NCBI GenBank assembly: GCA_947446575.1
Contig: CANFHC010000023.1
Location: forward strand, 1 to 50,893
Length of the DNA: 50,893 bases
Direction: 5' to 3'
Source of the DNA: Bacteriovoracaceae bacterium
Lineage (GTDB): Bacteria; Bdellovibrionota; Bacteriovoracia; Bacteriovoracales; Bacteriovoracaceae
Of the stretch, positions 1 through 8,550 are shown piece after piece; within the stretch, counting starts at the first letter, position 1, and the number at the start of each line of letters is the position of its first letter. A program made the position numbers and the translations under genes. The notes beneath the pieces were generated by a model, which was not told the origin of the DNA, searched no databases, and worked only from the letters and a program-made list of their open reading frames with translations.

Positions 1-309
1 CACTTTTTGTGTTCTCAAAAAAGAGAAACGATTGCTTTTCAAAAACATGAAGCAGCTCTTTTAGAAAAAATTCAGACGATGAAAATCTATCGAAATTTTA
101 TGCAACCCAAGTTCACTAAAAAAAATCGCAATGATGAATATGCCCATCTCTGGTCACCAGCGATGTATTTAAAAATTGTCGATAAAATTTTAGATTTTGA
201 AGAAATTTTTAATATTCGAAGATTGAGGAGTCATTTTAAATTGGACGAGCGAGAAAATGATTTTTTAGATCGACATTATCCTTTTTCAAGACAAAAAATG
301 GCGAATTAA
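1..309 (+). CDS. 3' end of an unidentified gene, possibly a transposase C-terminus
   Basis: The frame is open from base 1, so the true start lies to the left; the TTG at 7 is only the first start-like codon. About 102 residues remain, basic and rich in aromatic residues. The stretch SPAMYLKIVDKILDFEEIF resembles the TPAMALGL..W..EELL pattern common near the C-terminus of DDE/integrase-core transposases, preceded by an IYRNF segment like the usual Y.NF.R. This is a weak resemblance from memory. No catalytic residues can be judged because the core would lie outside the window. A strong terminator follows directly. Confidence 0.4.
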   Translation, partial: HFLCSQKRETIAFQKHEAALLEKIQTMKIYRNFMQPKFTKKNRNDEYAHLWSPAMYLKIVDKILDFEEIFNIRRLRSHFKLDERENDFLDRHYPFSRQKMAN

Positions 310-323
310 TCGCCATTTTTTTT
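298..323 (+). terminator. Rho-independent terminator
   Basis: A perfect ATGGCG / CGCCAT stem (298-303 and 311-316) with a 7-base loop is followed by a T run to 323. The stop codon of the left-edge gene lies in the loop region, so this ends that gene's transcript. Confidence 0.85.
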
Positions 324-354
324 GTTCATTTAACATCAGTTGTCTGCTCACAAT

Positions 355-852
355 TTAAGATTTAAGCTTAAGAGAAAGTGTCAAAATAAATTTAGCAACA
401 GGTTCATTACCTTCAGAGGGTACAATGGCATCAATATGAACTGGAAAGTTCATGCGTTCTCCACTTGCAATAACCTCTGCCACGAATTTTTTAATTTCTG
501 GAATTTGATTACAAACAAAATGAACATCACCTTCAGCTCGCTTTAAAAAATCGGCATGAAAATCCTTAAAAGAAAGAGCTACTTTTTTCTTTGAGTCTGT
601 TATCTCTTTCATGGCCACTAGACCACCGGCCAGATCAGCTCCTGTAGCCAGCACACCAAAGTACATAGAATTCAAATGATTTTTTGTTCGACGGTTAAGA
701 GGGATTTTAACAACACAAACTTTTTCATCTAAACGAACAACACTCGGAGATACAAAAAAAATAAGCGGAACTTTTGTAATACCAAACAAACGAACAAATA
801 GAGTATCTTGATATTTTCTAGGTATCGAATTAGTAAAAAGATCTTTTATCAT
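355..852 (-). CDS. DUF4442 hotdog-fold thioesterase-like protein
   Basis: 165 residues, no signal peptide. The length and the segment NHLNSMYFGVLATGADLAGG match the DUF4442/PaaI-like hotdog family, in which the N-[x]-hFG-[x] region sits on the central helix and substrate acyl-CoA binds at a dimer interface. It would be a cytoplasmic acyl-CoA thioesterase; the substrate cannot be read from sequence. It is the last gene of the putA-proC transcript, starting 9 bases after the proC stop, which suggests co-expression with proline catabolism but no obvious biochemical link. The family call is fairly secure, enzymatic activity is inferred. Confidence 0.7.
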   Translation of the reverse strand: MIKDLFTNSIPRKYQDTLFVRLFGITKVPLIFFVSPSVVRLDEKVCVVKIPLNRRTKNHLNSMYFGVLATGADLAGGLVAMKEITDSKKKVALSFKDFHADFLKRAEGDVHFVCNQIPEIKKFVAEVIASGERMNFPVHIDAIVPSEGNEPVAKFILTLSLKLKS

Positions 853-861
853 TGATAATCC

Positions 862-1650
862 TTATTTTGATAATTCTATTGTTTTTGTATATGCTGCCGT
901 AAATGCTTTTGAGAAAATCTCTTGAAGATTGTTTTCTTTAAGAACTTCTAAGGCTTCATAAGTTACACCTTTTTTAGATGTCACTTGCTCACGTAATTCT
1001 TCAAAACTATGAGCTCCTTTCATTAGAGATGAACTTCCAAAGAATGTTTGGGAAATTATTTCTTTAGCAGGCACTCGCCCCTGTGTCATTCGAGATAACT
1101 CTGCTTCGAAAATTCTTGCAAGTTCAAAAACAAGTGCTGGACCAGAGCCACTAAAGGCCGTTGTTAAATCTAAATCAGCCTCAGTATTCATTTTAAATAA
1201 TTTCCCTGTCGCACATAATAGAAAATTTAAATTTGATTCTTCTTCAGAATTAAAAGAAGAATTTAAAAAAAGTAAATTAGCTCCCTCACCTAAAGCTGAA
1301 GGAGTATTGGGCATCAAACGGGCCACTTTTGAAGTCTTAAATTTCTCTATAAGCTTTTGCGTTTTTACGCCAGCTAAAATTGAAATGATTTTACTTTCAC
1401 TTTTGAATTCATAATGAAACGAATCGAGAACTTGAGGCTTAAACCCCAGCAAATACCAATCACAATTTGTAGGCATCTCTTCACAGCGAGATAAAGCGAA
1501 ACCTTTTACATCTCTGGCCAGGGCCTGGGCCTTAACTTCACTAGGCGTGTAAAGAAAAAATTCTGCATCAGGGATCCTTGCATTCATTCCAAGAACAAGT
1601 GCACTTCCCATATTACCGCAGCCAAAAACGCCTATTTTCAATTTTGTCAT
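862..1650 (-). CDS. proC: Pyrroline-5-carboxylate reductase
   Basis: 262 residues, normal family length. The N-terminus carries the Rossmann motif GVFGCGNMGSAL (residues about 8-19) that binds NAD(P)H, the middle has the signature MPNTPSALGEG, and the C-terminal dimerisation domain has SGSGPALVFELA and the closing pattern TSKKGVTYEALEVL (usually SPGGTT..AL..L). It reduces P5C to proline in the cytoplasm. The ribosome-binding site TAGGA overlaps the putA stop codon (gap 8 bases), so translation of the two is probably coupled. No proA or proB is nearby, so P5C may be supplied by PutA rather than by glutamate reduction. Confidence 0.95.
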   Translation of the reverse strand: MTKLKIGVFGCGNMGSALVLGMNARIPDAEFFLYTPSEVKAQALARDVKGFALSRCEEMPTNCDWYLLGFKPQVLDSFHYEFKSESKIISILAGVKTQKLIEKFKTSKVARLMPNTPSALGEGANLLFLNSSFNSEEESNLNFLLCATGKLFKMNTEADLDLTTAFSGSGPALVFELARIFEAELSRMTQGRVPAKEIISQTFFGSSSLMKGAHSFEELREQVTSKKGVTYEALEVLKENNLQEIFSKAFTAAYTKTIELSK

Positions 1651-1658
1651 CGATATTC

Positions 1659-4600
1659 CTAGAGTTCCAAATCCAGGGGAGCTCCATGTCTCATTGTATT
1701 GACGGCAAGAGACCTAACCCAAATAAAATTGAGCGCCTGATGATAGAAATCATTTGATTTTAAATGATCGGCCGTCGTTAATATTTGGCGCATTCTTAGA
1801 TCATTTTTACCGTCATTTAAAAAATTACCAACATGTGAAACATAATCATTTATCAAACCGTCATATATAATCACTGATAGTTTTGCGGTATTAAGGGATC
1901 GTCTCAAATCTTTTTCACTCACAAAATGAACGTCGAAATTCTCTTTCGAAAATCCTGATTGGTAAAAAACGTCACGTAAGCTAAGCCACCACTGATGCGT
2001 TTTTTTATTGCGAGCAAGAACCGTTAATCCTGTTCCTACTGAAAGACATGAAAAAATTTGGATTAAAGTTTTTAATTCTGGATGGTCAGTCGTAGCGACT
2101 AGAACAGCATGTTCCGTATAAAGGTGGTAATCGTTAAAACTTAATTGCCCTGGAATAACACGATTTTTATGCTCGCGTTCCATAAAACTTGAAAAGTTTT
2201 TCGTTAACCATTTTTTATAGTCGCGAAGCGGTTCTTTATAATTTCCGTAAATCCCTTGATAATATGTTTCAAAATTAGAAATAAATTGATCCAGAAATTT
2301 TTCTGTTCGCTCTTTTCTTGAATTAATTGATAACTTTGAAGGACGAGCAAGATCAAAGATATTATCGATTCCTTCTTCAGTTGCATAAGTTGGTAGATTT
2401 TGAGATTTTTCAAAACCACTTTCAAAAATCTGGTGAAGTGAAAGTATATAATGTCTACCGCCGGCCTTAGGTCCAGTTCCAGAGAGTTTAAATCCACCAA
2501 AGGGTTCAATCGCGACTCTTGCACCAGTTACTGTTCTGTTAATATAGATATTTCCCGATTCAATTTTTGTTAAAAGATAATCAATATCATTTTGAGATTG
2601 AGAAAAAATTCCACCAGTAAGAGCATAGTCAGTACTGTTAAAAAGTTTTGCCGCTTCATCTAGAGTATTGAACCCCATAATATGTAGAACTGGGCCAAAG
2701 AGTTCTCTTTGAGCAAAGCTTAGACTATCAAAAGCGCGTTCATAAGGAAGTTCAATTAAGACTGGTCCAACACAAAACCCAGGAAGATTTTCATTTGAAC
2801 GATCTAAAATAACCATTCCGCCGTGAGAATTAGCTTCTTTAGCCGCCTCTATAACTGAATTGCGTAAACGAGTTTGATCTTCTTTTGTAATAACTGGATT
2901 AATCGTTGTATCAAACTTATAGGACTCACCCACTTTTAAATCTGAACAAGCCTCTTTTAATCTTTCAATTAATTTATCTTTTAGAGAATTATGAACAATA
3001 ACCCGTGAGCATGCAGAACACTTTTGTCCAGCGTGCCCAAAAGCTGAGTAGAGAATTCCTGATACTGTTTCATCTAATTCAGCATTTGTTGTAACAATGA
3101 CAGCATTTTTCCCCCCCATTTCAGTGATGGCCTTTACGGGATATGTCTTTTGAGTCAATTTATTTTTGTAGAATCTTTTTCTCATGACCGAAGAAATATA
3201 AGTTCCGACGGTCTTAGAACCAGTGAAGACAATTGTTGAGATGCGAGCATCGCGAACTAGGAAATCTCCCACAGTTTCACCATCTCCAGGTAAGTGAATC
3301 AGTACATCTTTTGGAATTCCTGATTCATGTAAAATATTAACTAATTCTTGGGTGACTAGTGGAGTTTGTTCAGCAGGTTTTAAAATAACTGTATTCCCTA
3401 CTACAAGAGAACTGGCAACCATTCCACAGGGAATTGCCAATGGAAAGTTCCAAGGTGAAATAACGGCAGTCGGCCCCCTGGAAGTTAGATCAGTTATATT
3501 TCTTTGCAAATAAGCTTCGGTGCGGGCGTAAAAATTTAAAAAATCAATCGCTTCATCAACATCGGCTAAAGCCTCAGCAACAGATTTTCCGGCCTCATAA
3601 ACAATTAAAGCAGAAAGTTCATTTCTTCTTGCGAGCATCAGCCCTGCAGCTTTTACAAGCATTGCTGTTCTATATGGCCAAAGAGTATTTGCCCACTGTC
3701 CACTATTATAAGAATTATCGATAGTCGTTAAGGCCACTTCAGCGTCCGCAGTTGTCGCAAAACGAATTTTTCCCACAACGGTATTAGGATTTGAGCTAGC
3801 AATAATAGTTTTCCATTCTCCAAGAACGGTAAAACTATTTGTATATTCTCGACCTAAATTATTAGCTTCAAAATATTTTAGAGCACGCTCCATCCAAACT
3901 CTTTCATCGTCTAAATACAATCTTAATGGGGAGACATTAAAGAATTCGTCTTCTAATTTAGAAACTGAAAGATCACGATCAAGCTTACCTTCACTTATTT
4001 TATTTTTATGAATCGCATAAGGAGAAAGTAGTGTTTGATGTTTTTTATGCGATCGCATGATCGTTAGAACACCTACTTGCGAAGAGTTTTCCATAATACG
4101 ACGAACAAGATATGCCATTCCAACTAGAAGCGATCCAACAGGAACATAATTTCTTGTGGCCCATTTCATTTTTGCTAACGCCGTAGAAAGAGCTTCGTAT
4201 GTCATGTGTAAACACTGATGTTCTATTTCTCCAATTTGTGGAAAGAGAATTTCTTTAGCACTTTCTGCAAACGCATGATCAGAAAAATTATGTGACGCTA
4301 ATGCTAATTTTAAGTTTGGATGGGCCTCAAAGATTTTAATAATCAATTGTCTGAAATGAATATCTGTTTCTTCTTTATTTAAAAATTGTGGAGCATTAAA
4401 ACTGTGAGCGTCTGCTTCAACTGTTTCAGCATCCCAATAAGCGCCTTTAACTAATCTAACAGGCATTGTGTGACCGCGAAGAGCTGCAAGTGCAACAATC
4501 TCTTTTAAGTGTTTTGCCCCATCACGTAAATAAGCCTGAATAACAATCCCCGTCGCTTTGTAATCTTTTAGTTCAGGCGTTTCTAATAAAACTCGGCTAT

Positions 4601-5858
4601 AGATTTTAAAAACAATGTCACGGTAGTGATAGTGTTCAGCATCGATGTTGATGAAAACATCTTCAGCAAGAGCAGCCAATAAAATTTCGCGTAAACGAGG
4701 AGCCACTAAATTATAAGTATAATCAGGTGCGTGTGGTTTAAAATCAGAGCAAAGTGCAGAGACTTTAATTGAAACGTGAGCGCGATTGATTCCCGCCACA
4801 TTTAATTCACCTTTTTTTACATGGAGTGAAAATCCTCTTACAAGTTTTAGAACTTCATTTTTGTAATGGTCAGCCTCACGCTCGGAAACAACTAGTTCCC
4901 CTAATTGATCGAGTGTCACATCTCGTCCTGTTAGACTTAATGACTTAAGCGATTTATCGGCTTTTTCAATGGATTCACCAGCAATAAATCTTTTGGCCAT
5001 TAAACGAACACTGCTTCTGACAAGAGCGGCGAGAGGTCCTGCTGGAAATATAAGAGCTAAATAGTAAAAAATTTTAATTCCAATCGTGTAACGAGCTGGA
5101 AGAGATCTCTCTTGGCCTTTTTTCTTAAGCCTGCGAGCTTTGCCATTATCTTTTAAAAATCTTGATAGGGCCTCGATTAAAATTCTTTTAACTTCAACAC
5201 CCTTTTTGTCGTGATCCAGAGAAGGAAGAATGGCCAAGAACTTTAATAAATGAATTCTTAGAAGTGCATATTGAGCAGTTAGTCCTAAACCAAAATCAGA
5301 AACATCTTCAAAAAGACTTGGACGATACTCATTTAACTTCCCTAAAAGTAACTTCGTTATTTCATGGGCTCTTTCTTCAACTTTTACAAAGCGTTTGTCG
5401 TTTAATAAATCTGGCAATCCGTCTGTTGATATCAATGTTTCAATTACTGAAGGAAAGTGTTTAACTTGAAGACTTGCAGCGAGCTCGGTGTGTTTTCGTA
5501 GTTCTTTTACCAATTCAAGATTCAGGTCCAGTATTTCACTTTGTTGTAATAAAAATAATTCTTGAGAAAGTTTTGGTGTAAAAAAGCGAATTTCACGCGT
5601 TTTAAAAAAGAACCCCACAAGAAAGGGAATAGATCTAATTGTGAGCTGAATGCGAAAGTCAGATTTTGAATGTTTTAAAAAAGGAGATAATAAAACCCAT
5701 ACATCTTCGTTTAATAATTTATTGTTATCTATTAGCAAAGATGAAAACTCTTTATAGAAAAAAAGTTTCCAGTCTAAGTGATCAATCGACTGAAGAGTCA
5801 AAAGAAAGTCTTCTGGTGAACAAGCTGAACTTCCTGGCTTTGCCGGTACCTGTAGCAT
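1659..5858 (-). CDS. putA: Bifunctional proline dehydrogenase / L-glutamate-semialdehyde dehydrogenase (PutA)
   Basis: 1399 residues, longer than minimal PutA (about 1000). A large N-terminal region (about 1-330) precedes the FAD-dependent proline dehydrogenase barrel (about 340-630) with INIDAEHYHYRD, RLVKGAYWDAETVEA and YLVRRIMEN, the last being the substrate-binding RRxxEN-type motif. The aldehyde dehydrogenase (about 680-1180) has SPWNFPLAIPCG, ILKPAEQTP, EMGGKN and the catalytic cysteine in GHAGQKCSACSR. A tail of about 210 residues follows, as in longer PutA forms with a C-terminal ALDH-like flap domain. No N-terminal ribbon-helix-helix DNA-binding domain is visible, so it is probably not an autorepressor. 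GAGGT lies 5-10 bases before the ATG. It oxidises proline to glutamate at the membrane, feeding electrons to quinone. Confidence 0.96.
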   Translation of the reverse strand: MLQVPAKPGSSACSPEDFLLTLQSIDHLDWKLFFYKEFSSLLIDNNKLLNEDVWVLLSPFLKHSKSDFRIQLTIRSIPFLVGFFFKTREIRFFTPKLSQELFLLQQSEILDLNLELVKELRKHTELAASLQVKHFPSVIETLISTDGLPDLLNDKRFVKVEERAHEITKLLLGKLNEYRPSLFEDVSDFGLGLTAQYALLRIHLLKFLAILPSLDHDKKGVEVKRILIEALSRFLKDNGKARRLKKKGQERSLPARYTIGIKIFYYLALIFPAGPLAALVRSSVRLMAKRFIAGESIEKADKSLKSLSLTGRDVTLDQLGELVVSEREADHYKNEVLKLVRGFSLHVKKGELNVAGINRAHVSIKVSALCSDFKPHAPDYTYNLVAPRLREILLAALAEDVFINIDAEHYHYRDIVFKIYSRVLLETPELKDYKATGIVIQAYLRDGAKHLKEIVALAALRGHTMPVRLVKGAYWDAETVEADAHSFNAPQFLNKEETDIHFRQLIIKIFEAHPNLKLALASHNFSDHAFAESAKEILFPQIGEIEHQCLHMTYEALSTALAKMKWATRNYVPVGSLLVGMAYLVRRIMENSSQVGVLTIMRSHKKHQTLLSPYAIHKNKISEGKLDRDLSVSKLEDEFFNVSPLRLYLDDERVWMERALKYFEANNLGREYTNSFTVLGEWKTIIASSNPNTVVGKIRFATTADAEVALTTIDNSYNSGQWANTLWPYRTAMLVKAAGLMLARRNELSALIVYEAGKSVAEALADVDEAIDFLNFYARTEAYLQRNITDLTSRGPTAVISPWNFPLAIPCGMVASSLVVGNTVILKPAEQTPLVTQELVNILHESGIPKDVLIHLPGDGETVGDFLVRDARISTIVFTGSKTVGTYISSVMRKRFYKNKLTQKTYPVKAITEMGGKNAVIVTTNAELDETVSGILYSAFGHAGQKCSACSRVIVHNSLKDKLIERLKEACSDLKVGESYKFDTTINPVITKEDQTRLRNSVIEAAKEANSHGGMVILDRSNENLPGFCVGPVLIELPYERAFDSLSFAQRELFGPVLHIMGFNTLDEAAKLFNSTDYALTGGIFSQSQNDIDYLLTKIESGNIYINRTVTGARVAIEPFGGFKLSGTGPKAGGRHYILSLHQIFESGFEKSQNLPTYATEEGIDNIFDLARPSKLSINSRKERTEKFLDQFISNFETYYQGIYGNYKEPLRDYKKWLTKNFSSFMEREHKNRVIPGQLSFNDYHLYTEHAVLVATTDHPELKTLIQIFSCLSVGTGLTVLARNKKTHQWWLSLRDVFYQSGFSKENFDVHFVSEKDLRRSLNTAKLSVIIYDGLINDYVSHVGNFLNDGKNDLRMRQILTTADHLKSNDFYHQALNFIWVRSLAVNTMRHGAPLDLEL

Positions 5859-6004
5859 ATGATGACCTCGAAAAATTATTGTTTTAATTGCGCATTAGAA
5901 AATATCGCAAAAATTGGGTTTTCACTAGTTCAAAAATCACGTAAATACCGAAATAAACTAATCTAAATTTGACTAACGCGACTGGAGTCCATAGAATTTT
6001 TAAT

Positions 6005-7216
6005 ATGGCGATATCTCCACTTATTCTCCTTCTTTGTCACTCTGTTTTATCAGGGGCGGCTTCGAGCGTTTTTTACGAGTTAAAAGACCTTGAAGTACTG
6101 GAGCGCGAAAAAAACTTTGAAGAATTTCTTCTTCACGTAAACGATATCAGACCAAGCGAGCGTGATCGTCACTGGAAGGAAATGTTCCAAACGATGGCCA
6201 TGGGTCTCGTTGATTATAAAATAAAAACTAAAGACTTTACTTTAACAACTTATAGACAAATTGAGCAAATTGGCCGTTCAAGCGCTATGATGAATGATGA
6301 GTTTTTCCAGCTTAAACGTTCAATATATGCTAAAAAATATTTTACTGAATGTTTTAAAAAAGTGTCATTATTAACTGAAATTAATAAGATTGAGCAAGAA
6401 AAAAATCTTTGTGAAACCGAGCTTACATCTTTTTGGTATTTTTCAAAAAAAGATCCTGAACTAGGTCTTGATCTAGCGAGTATTCTAGATTCTAACTCAT
6501 CTTCTTTGAAGCAATGGCAGTTTTACTCACCCGCCATAAAAGACAGTATTGCTAATTTTTATTGCCAAAAGCCAACTGTTCAACAGGCCGTGCTAAAAAA
6601 GTTATATGAAGAAACTTATAGTTCTGAATTTAATGGAAATTATAAGACGCTAATTGATCGCGTCCTAACTCCAAAATGTTTTAACGAAATCGTCACCCCT
6701 CTAAAAGAAGTCCTCTCATCAACTAAAACGAATGGTCTCGACAAAGAAATGGCCATGAACATTTTAGAGTCTGAAGGTAAATTAACTAGAGATGAACTAG
6801 ATTTATATGCCATTGTCTACCTACTAGATGGTCCGGTAGTGGGTGATAAAATGAATATCGCTTGGAAAAAAGTTGAAGCCTTGAATGATAGTTTTCAAAA
6901 ACGTCAAAAATTATTAGATCAAATTAAAAATCTACCACTAATACCAGATAAGATTTTTAAAGACCCTAATCTTCCAAGAAATAAGGCCATAATCAATTTA
7001 TTTGCTAAAAACTTTCCTGAATATTTAAATTATTATGGATCGACTTGCGTAAAATACATTAGCAACTCCACTGAAGCCACACTCAACGTCAGCTCAAGCT
7101 TTCAATGCACAGAGTTTTTAAAGGCCGCTGAGGCAACAAAGAACCCCGGATCTTTCCAAGGCACACCTTGGATCAGTGACTCGGTAGAAAGCCAATATTC
7201 ATCAATTAAAAAGTAA
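6005..7216 (+). CDS. Exported protein of unknown function
   Basis: 403 residues from the ATG at 6005, chosen because it gives a compact signal peptide (MAISPLILLLCHSVLSGAASS). The frame also has a TTG at 5969 and an ATT at 5996; the only Shine-Dalgarno-like GGAG (5984-5987) is 17 bases from the ATG but 8 from the ATT, so the exact start is uncertain. The mature protein is helical, charged and has several cysteines (CFKKVS, CETELT, CQKPTV, CFNEIV, STCVKY, QCTEFL) that could form disulfides in the periplasm. No domain was recognised. It runs divergently from putA and ends at a bidirectional terminator. Confidence 0.7.
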   Translation: MAISPLILLLCHSVLSGAASSVFYELKDLEVLEREKNFEEFLLHVNDIRPSERDRHWKEMFQTMAMGLVDYKIKTKDFTLTTYRQIEQIGRSSAMMNDEFFQLKRSIYAKKYFTECFKKVSLLTEINKIEQEKNLCETELTSFWYFSKKDPELGLDLASILDSNSSSLKQWQFYSPAIKDSIANFYCQKPTVQQAVLKKLYEETYSSEFNGNYKTLIDRVLTPKCFNEIVTPLKEVLSSTKTNGLDKEMAMNILESEGKLTRDELDLYAIVYLLDGPVVGDKMNIAWKKVEALNDSFQKRQKLLDQIKNLPLIPDKIFKDPNLPRNKAIINLFAKNFPEYLNYYGSTCVKYISNSTEATLNVSSSFQCTEFLKAAEATKNPGSFQGTPWISDSVESQYSSIKK

Positions 7217-7249
7217 TTATAAAAATTGTTTTTTGCCCTTAAAACGACA

Positions 7250-7273
7250 AAACCCACTCTTTCGAGTGGGTCT
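7250..7273. terminator. Bidirectional terminator between convergent genes
   Basis: ACCCACTC / GAGTGGGT, an 8-bp perfect stem with a TTTC loop (7252-7271). On the minus strand it is followed by TTTTGTCGTTTT, and on the plus strand by CTTGTATT, so it serves best for the SWIB gene and can also end the exported-protein gene. Confidence 0.8.
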
Positions 7274-7300
7274 TGTATTAAATTCTTGTTCGAGAATTAA

Positions 7301-7750
7301 TTAAGAAAGGTGTTTTCCAACAATTCCTGCAAGTTCGAACATAGTTACTTCTTTTTTTCCAAAAAGTTTAGCTAGTTTTTCGTCAGCAAGGATGTTTCTT
7401 TTGTTTTTTGGGTTTTGAAGGTTGTGCTTCTTGATGTATTCCCAAATTTTAGAAACAACTTGTGTTCTTGGAAGTGGCTTGCTTCCTACGATTTCAGCAA
7501 GAGTAGCTGAAGGTGTAAGAGCTTTCATGAAAGCTGCATTTGGCTTTCTTGCAGTTTTAGCTTTTTTAGGAGCTGCTGCTTTTTTAGCTGCTTTAGGAGC
7601 TGCTTTTTTAGTAGCTTTTGGAGCTGCTACAACTTTTTTAGTAGCTTTTGGAGCTGCTTTTTTAGTAGCTTTTGGAGCTACTTTTTTAGTTGCTTTTGGA
7701 GCTGCTTTTTTAGTTGCTGCTTTTTTTGTAGCTTTTTTCTTTACTGCCAT
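7301..7750 (-). CDS. Histone-H1-like SWIB/MDM2-domain protein
   Basis: 149 residues in two parts. Residues 1-70 are a low-complexity Lys/Ala/Pro tail built from repeats such as KKAAPKATKK, typical of H1-like DNA-compacting proteins. Residues about 72-149 form a SWIB domain (LAEIVGSKPLPRTQVVSKIW, then KNKRNILADEKLAKLFGKKEV), the fold found in chromatin remodelling subunits and in chlamydial and some deltaproteobacteria-like proteins. It would act as a nucleoid-associated protein. GGAGG lies 8 bases before the ATG. An inverted repeat sits just upstream. The repeated tail gives a long in-frame antisense ORF on the plus strand, which I treat as an artefact. Confidence 0.88.
   Translation of the reverse strand: MAVKKKATKKAATKKAAPKATKKVAPKATKKAAPKATKKVVAAPKATKKAAPKAAKKAAAPKKAKTARKPNAAFMKALTPSATLAEIVGSKPLPRTQVVSKIWEYIKKHNLQNPKNKRNILADEKLAKLFGKKEVTMFELAGIVGKHLS
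7566..7735 (-). repeat. Tandem coding repeats in the Lys/Ala-rich tail
   Basis: The plus strand repeats gctgcttttttagtagctttt-like units that encode A-P-K-A-T-K-K blocks. Units are near identical at the DNA level, so copy number could vary by slippage or recombination without breaking the reading frame if whole units change. Confidence 0.8.
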
Positions 7751-7770
7751 TCGAGGATCCTCCGTTAAAA

Positions 7771-7792
7771 TTAGACATGTTGTCTTGTCTAA
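7771..7792. promoter_or_regulatory. Inverted repeat upstream of the SWIB gene
   Basis: TTAGACA-N8-TGTCTAA is a perfect 7-bp inverted repeat, 21 bases upstream of the SWIB ATG and just before its ribosome-binding site. It may be an operator or a 5'-leader hairpin. Function is inferred from position only. Confidence 0.45.
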
Positions 7793-7940
7793 AATAGTTA
7801 ATGAAATAGAAAATTAATATGAGTAACCGTTTTATCTTTTAAAGTTTCATTGGGAAATTTGAAATCTTTTTTTTGCTTTCCCTGAGTATTACTCTCTTAT
7901 ATATAAATTATTGCTTGAAAGTTTTCATCATGTCTAGAGG

Positions 7941-8020
7941 AAAAATCATTTTTTTTATTTTTTTCTCCTAGGAGGCCACTGGGGACGTCCCTAGGGCGCC
8001 TCTCCTAGGAAGATGATTTT
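7941..8020. repeat. Large GC-rich imperfect palindrome
   Basis: AAAATCAT (7942-7949) is mirrored by ATGATTTT (8013-8020). Inside, CTCCTAGGAGGC is mirrored by GCCTCTCCTAGGA, and the centre GGGACGTCCC (7982-7991) is itself a palindrome. The core is very GC-rich against an AT-rich background. No T run follows the stem on either strand in the usual place, so it is not a standard terminator, although it lies just after the GNAT stop codon on the minus strand. Confidence 0.6.
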
Positions 8021-8462
8021 AATTAAGAGTTTTTACCCACTCAACCACTAATCCTTCAGGTCCTAATTTTCTAGGAGTCTTCTTATATTGGTGACTTTCA
8101 TTGAGAGAATACATTCTAAAATTATCAATTCGACAGTAGTGGTAGATTTTTTTAAGTCCTTTTTCTCTGGCAACTTTTTCGAAAAACTCTTTAATTGTAT
8201 GAGAAAATCCGCTTCCTTGATGGGTAATCTTGATGGCTGTATTTTTTGTGAGTAACGAATCTTTTTCAACTTTATAGAAAACTGCAGCCAAAACTTCGCC
8301 TTCAAGCATGAGCGAAAAAAGCTCCCATCCTTCAGCTACTTCGTTTTTTACCTCGTCAAAGGTCCATTTGAAATCGGGTGAATCTGAAAATGCGTCAATG
8401 TTGTAATCGACTATAGATTTTATATCTTTTTCGGTTTTAGCTCTTTTGAAGGTGACTTTCAT
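8019..8462 (-). CDS. GNAT-family N-acetyltransferase-like protein
   Basis: 147 residues. The segment THQGSGFSHTIKEFFEKVAR corresponds to GNAT motif A (Q/RxxGxG/A then helix), and IDNFRMYSLNESHQYKKT corresponds to motif B, where a Tyr/Asn-containing helix faces the acetyl group. The substrate is unknown. It stands alone between two GC-rich palindromes. Its stop codon lies within the right arm of the larger one. Confidence 0.6.
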   Translation of the reverse strand: MKVTFKRAKTEKDIKSIVDYNIDAFSDSPDFKWTFDEVKNEVAEGWELFSLMLEGEVLAAVFYKVEKDSLLTKNTAIKITHQGSGFSHTIKEFFEKVAREKGLKKIYHYCRIDNFRMYSLNESHQYKKTPRKLGPEGLVVEWVKTLN

Positions 8463-8501
8463 GGCAATCCTTTGCGTGTATAGGGCGTTTCTACAATCTC
8501 T

Positions 8502-8532
8502 GTCCTACGGGCCTTCCAGGGCCTAATGGGAC
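8502..8532. repeat. GC-rich hairpin upstream of the GNAT gene
   Basis: GTCC (8502) pairs with GGAC (8529-8532), and inside it TA-GGCC pairs with GGCC-TA around a TTCCAG loop. It lies between the cytochrome c stop and the GNAT start. No T run follows on the minus strand, so a terminator role is doubtful. Confidence 0.45.
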
Positions 8533-8550
8533 TAATTTTTAAGAAGAAGC

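Noticed and set aside
3108-3120. G7 run in putA as a phase-variable site
   Set aside because: It encodes the invariant Gly-Gly of the aldehyde dehydrogenase EMGGKN motif, so it is explained by codon choice.
4935-4975. Exact GCCGATAA on the minus strand within putA, like a sigma-28 -10 box
   Set aside because: No TAAA-type -35 box lies at the right distance and no gene starts below it.
7422-7817. Long plus-strand ORF rich in Ala/Phe/Val opposite the SWIB gene
   Set aside because: It is the antisense reading of the repeated Lys/Ala codons; it has no ribosome-binding site and no family likeness, while the minus-strand SWIB domain is clear.
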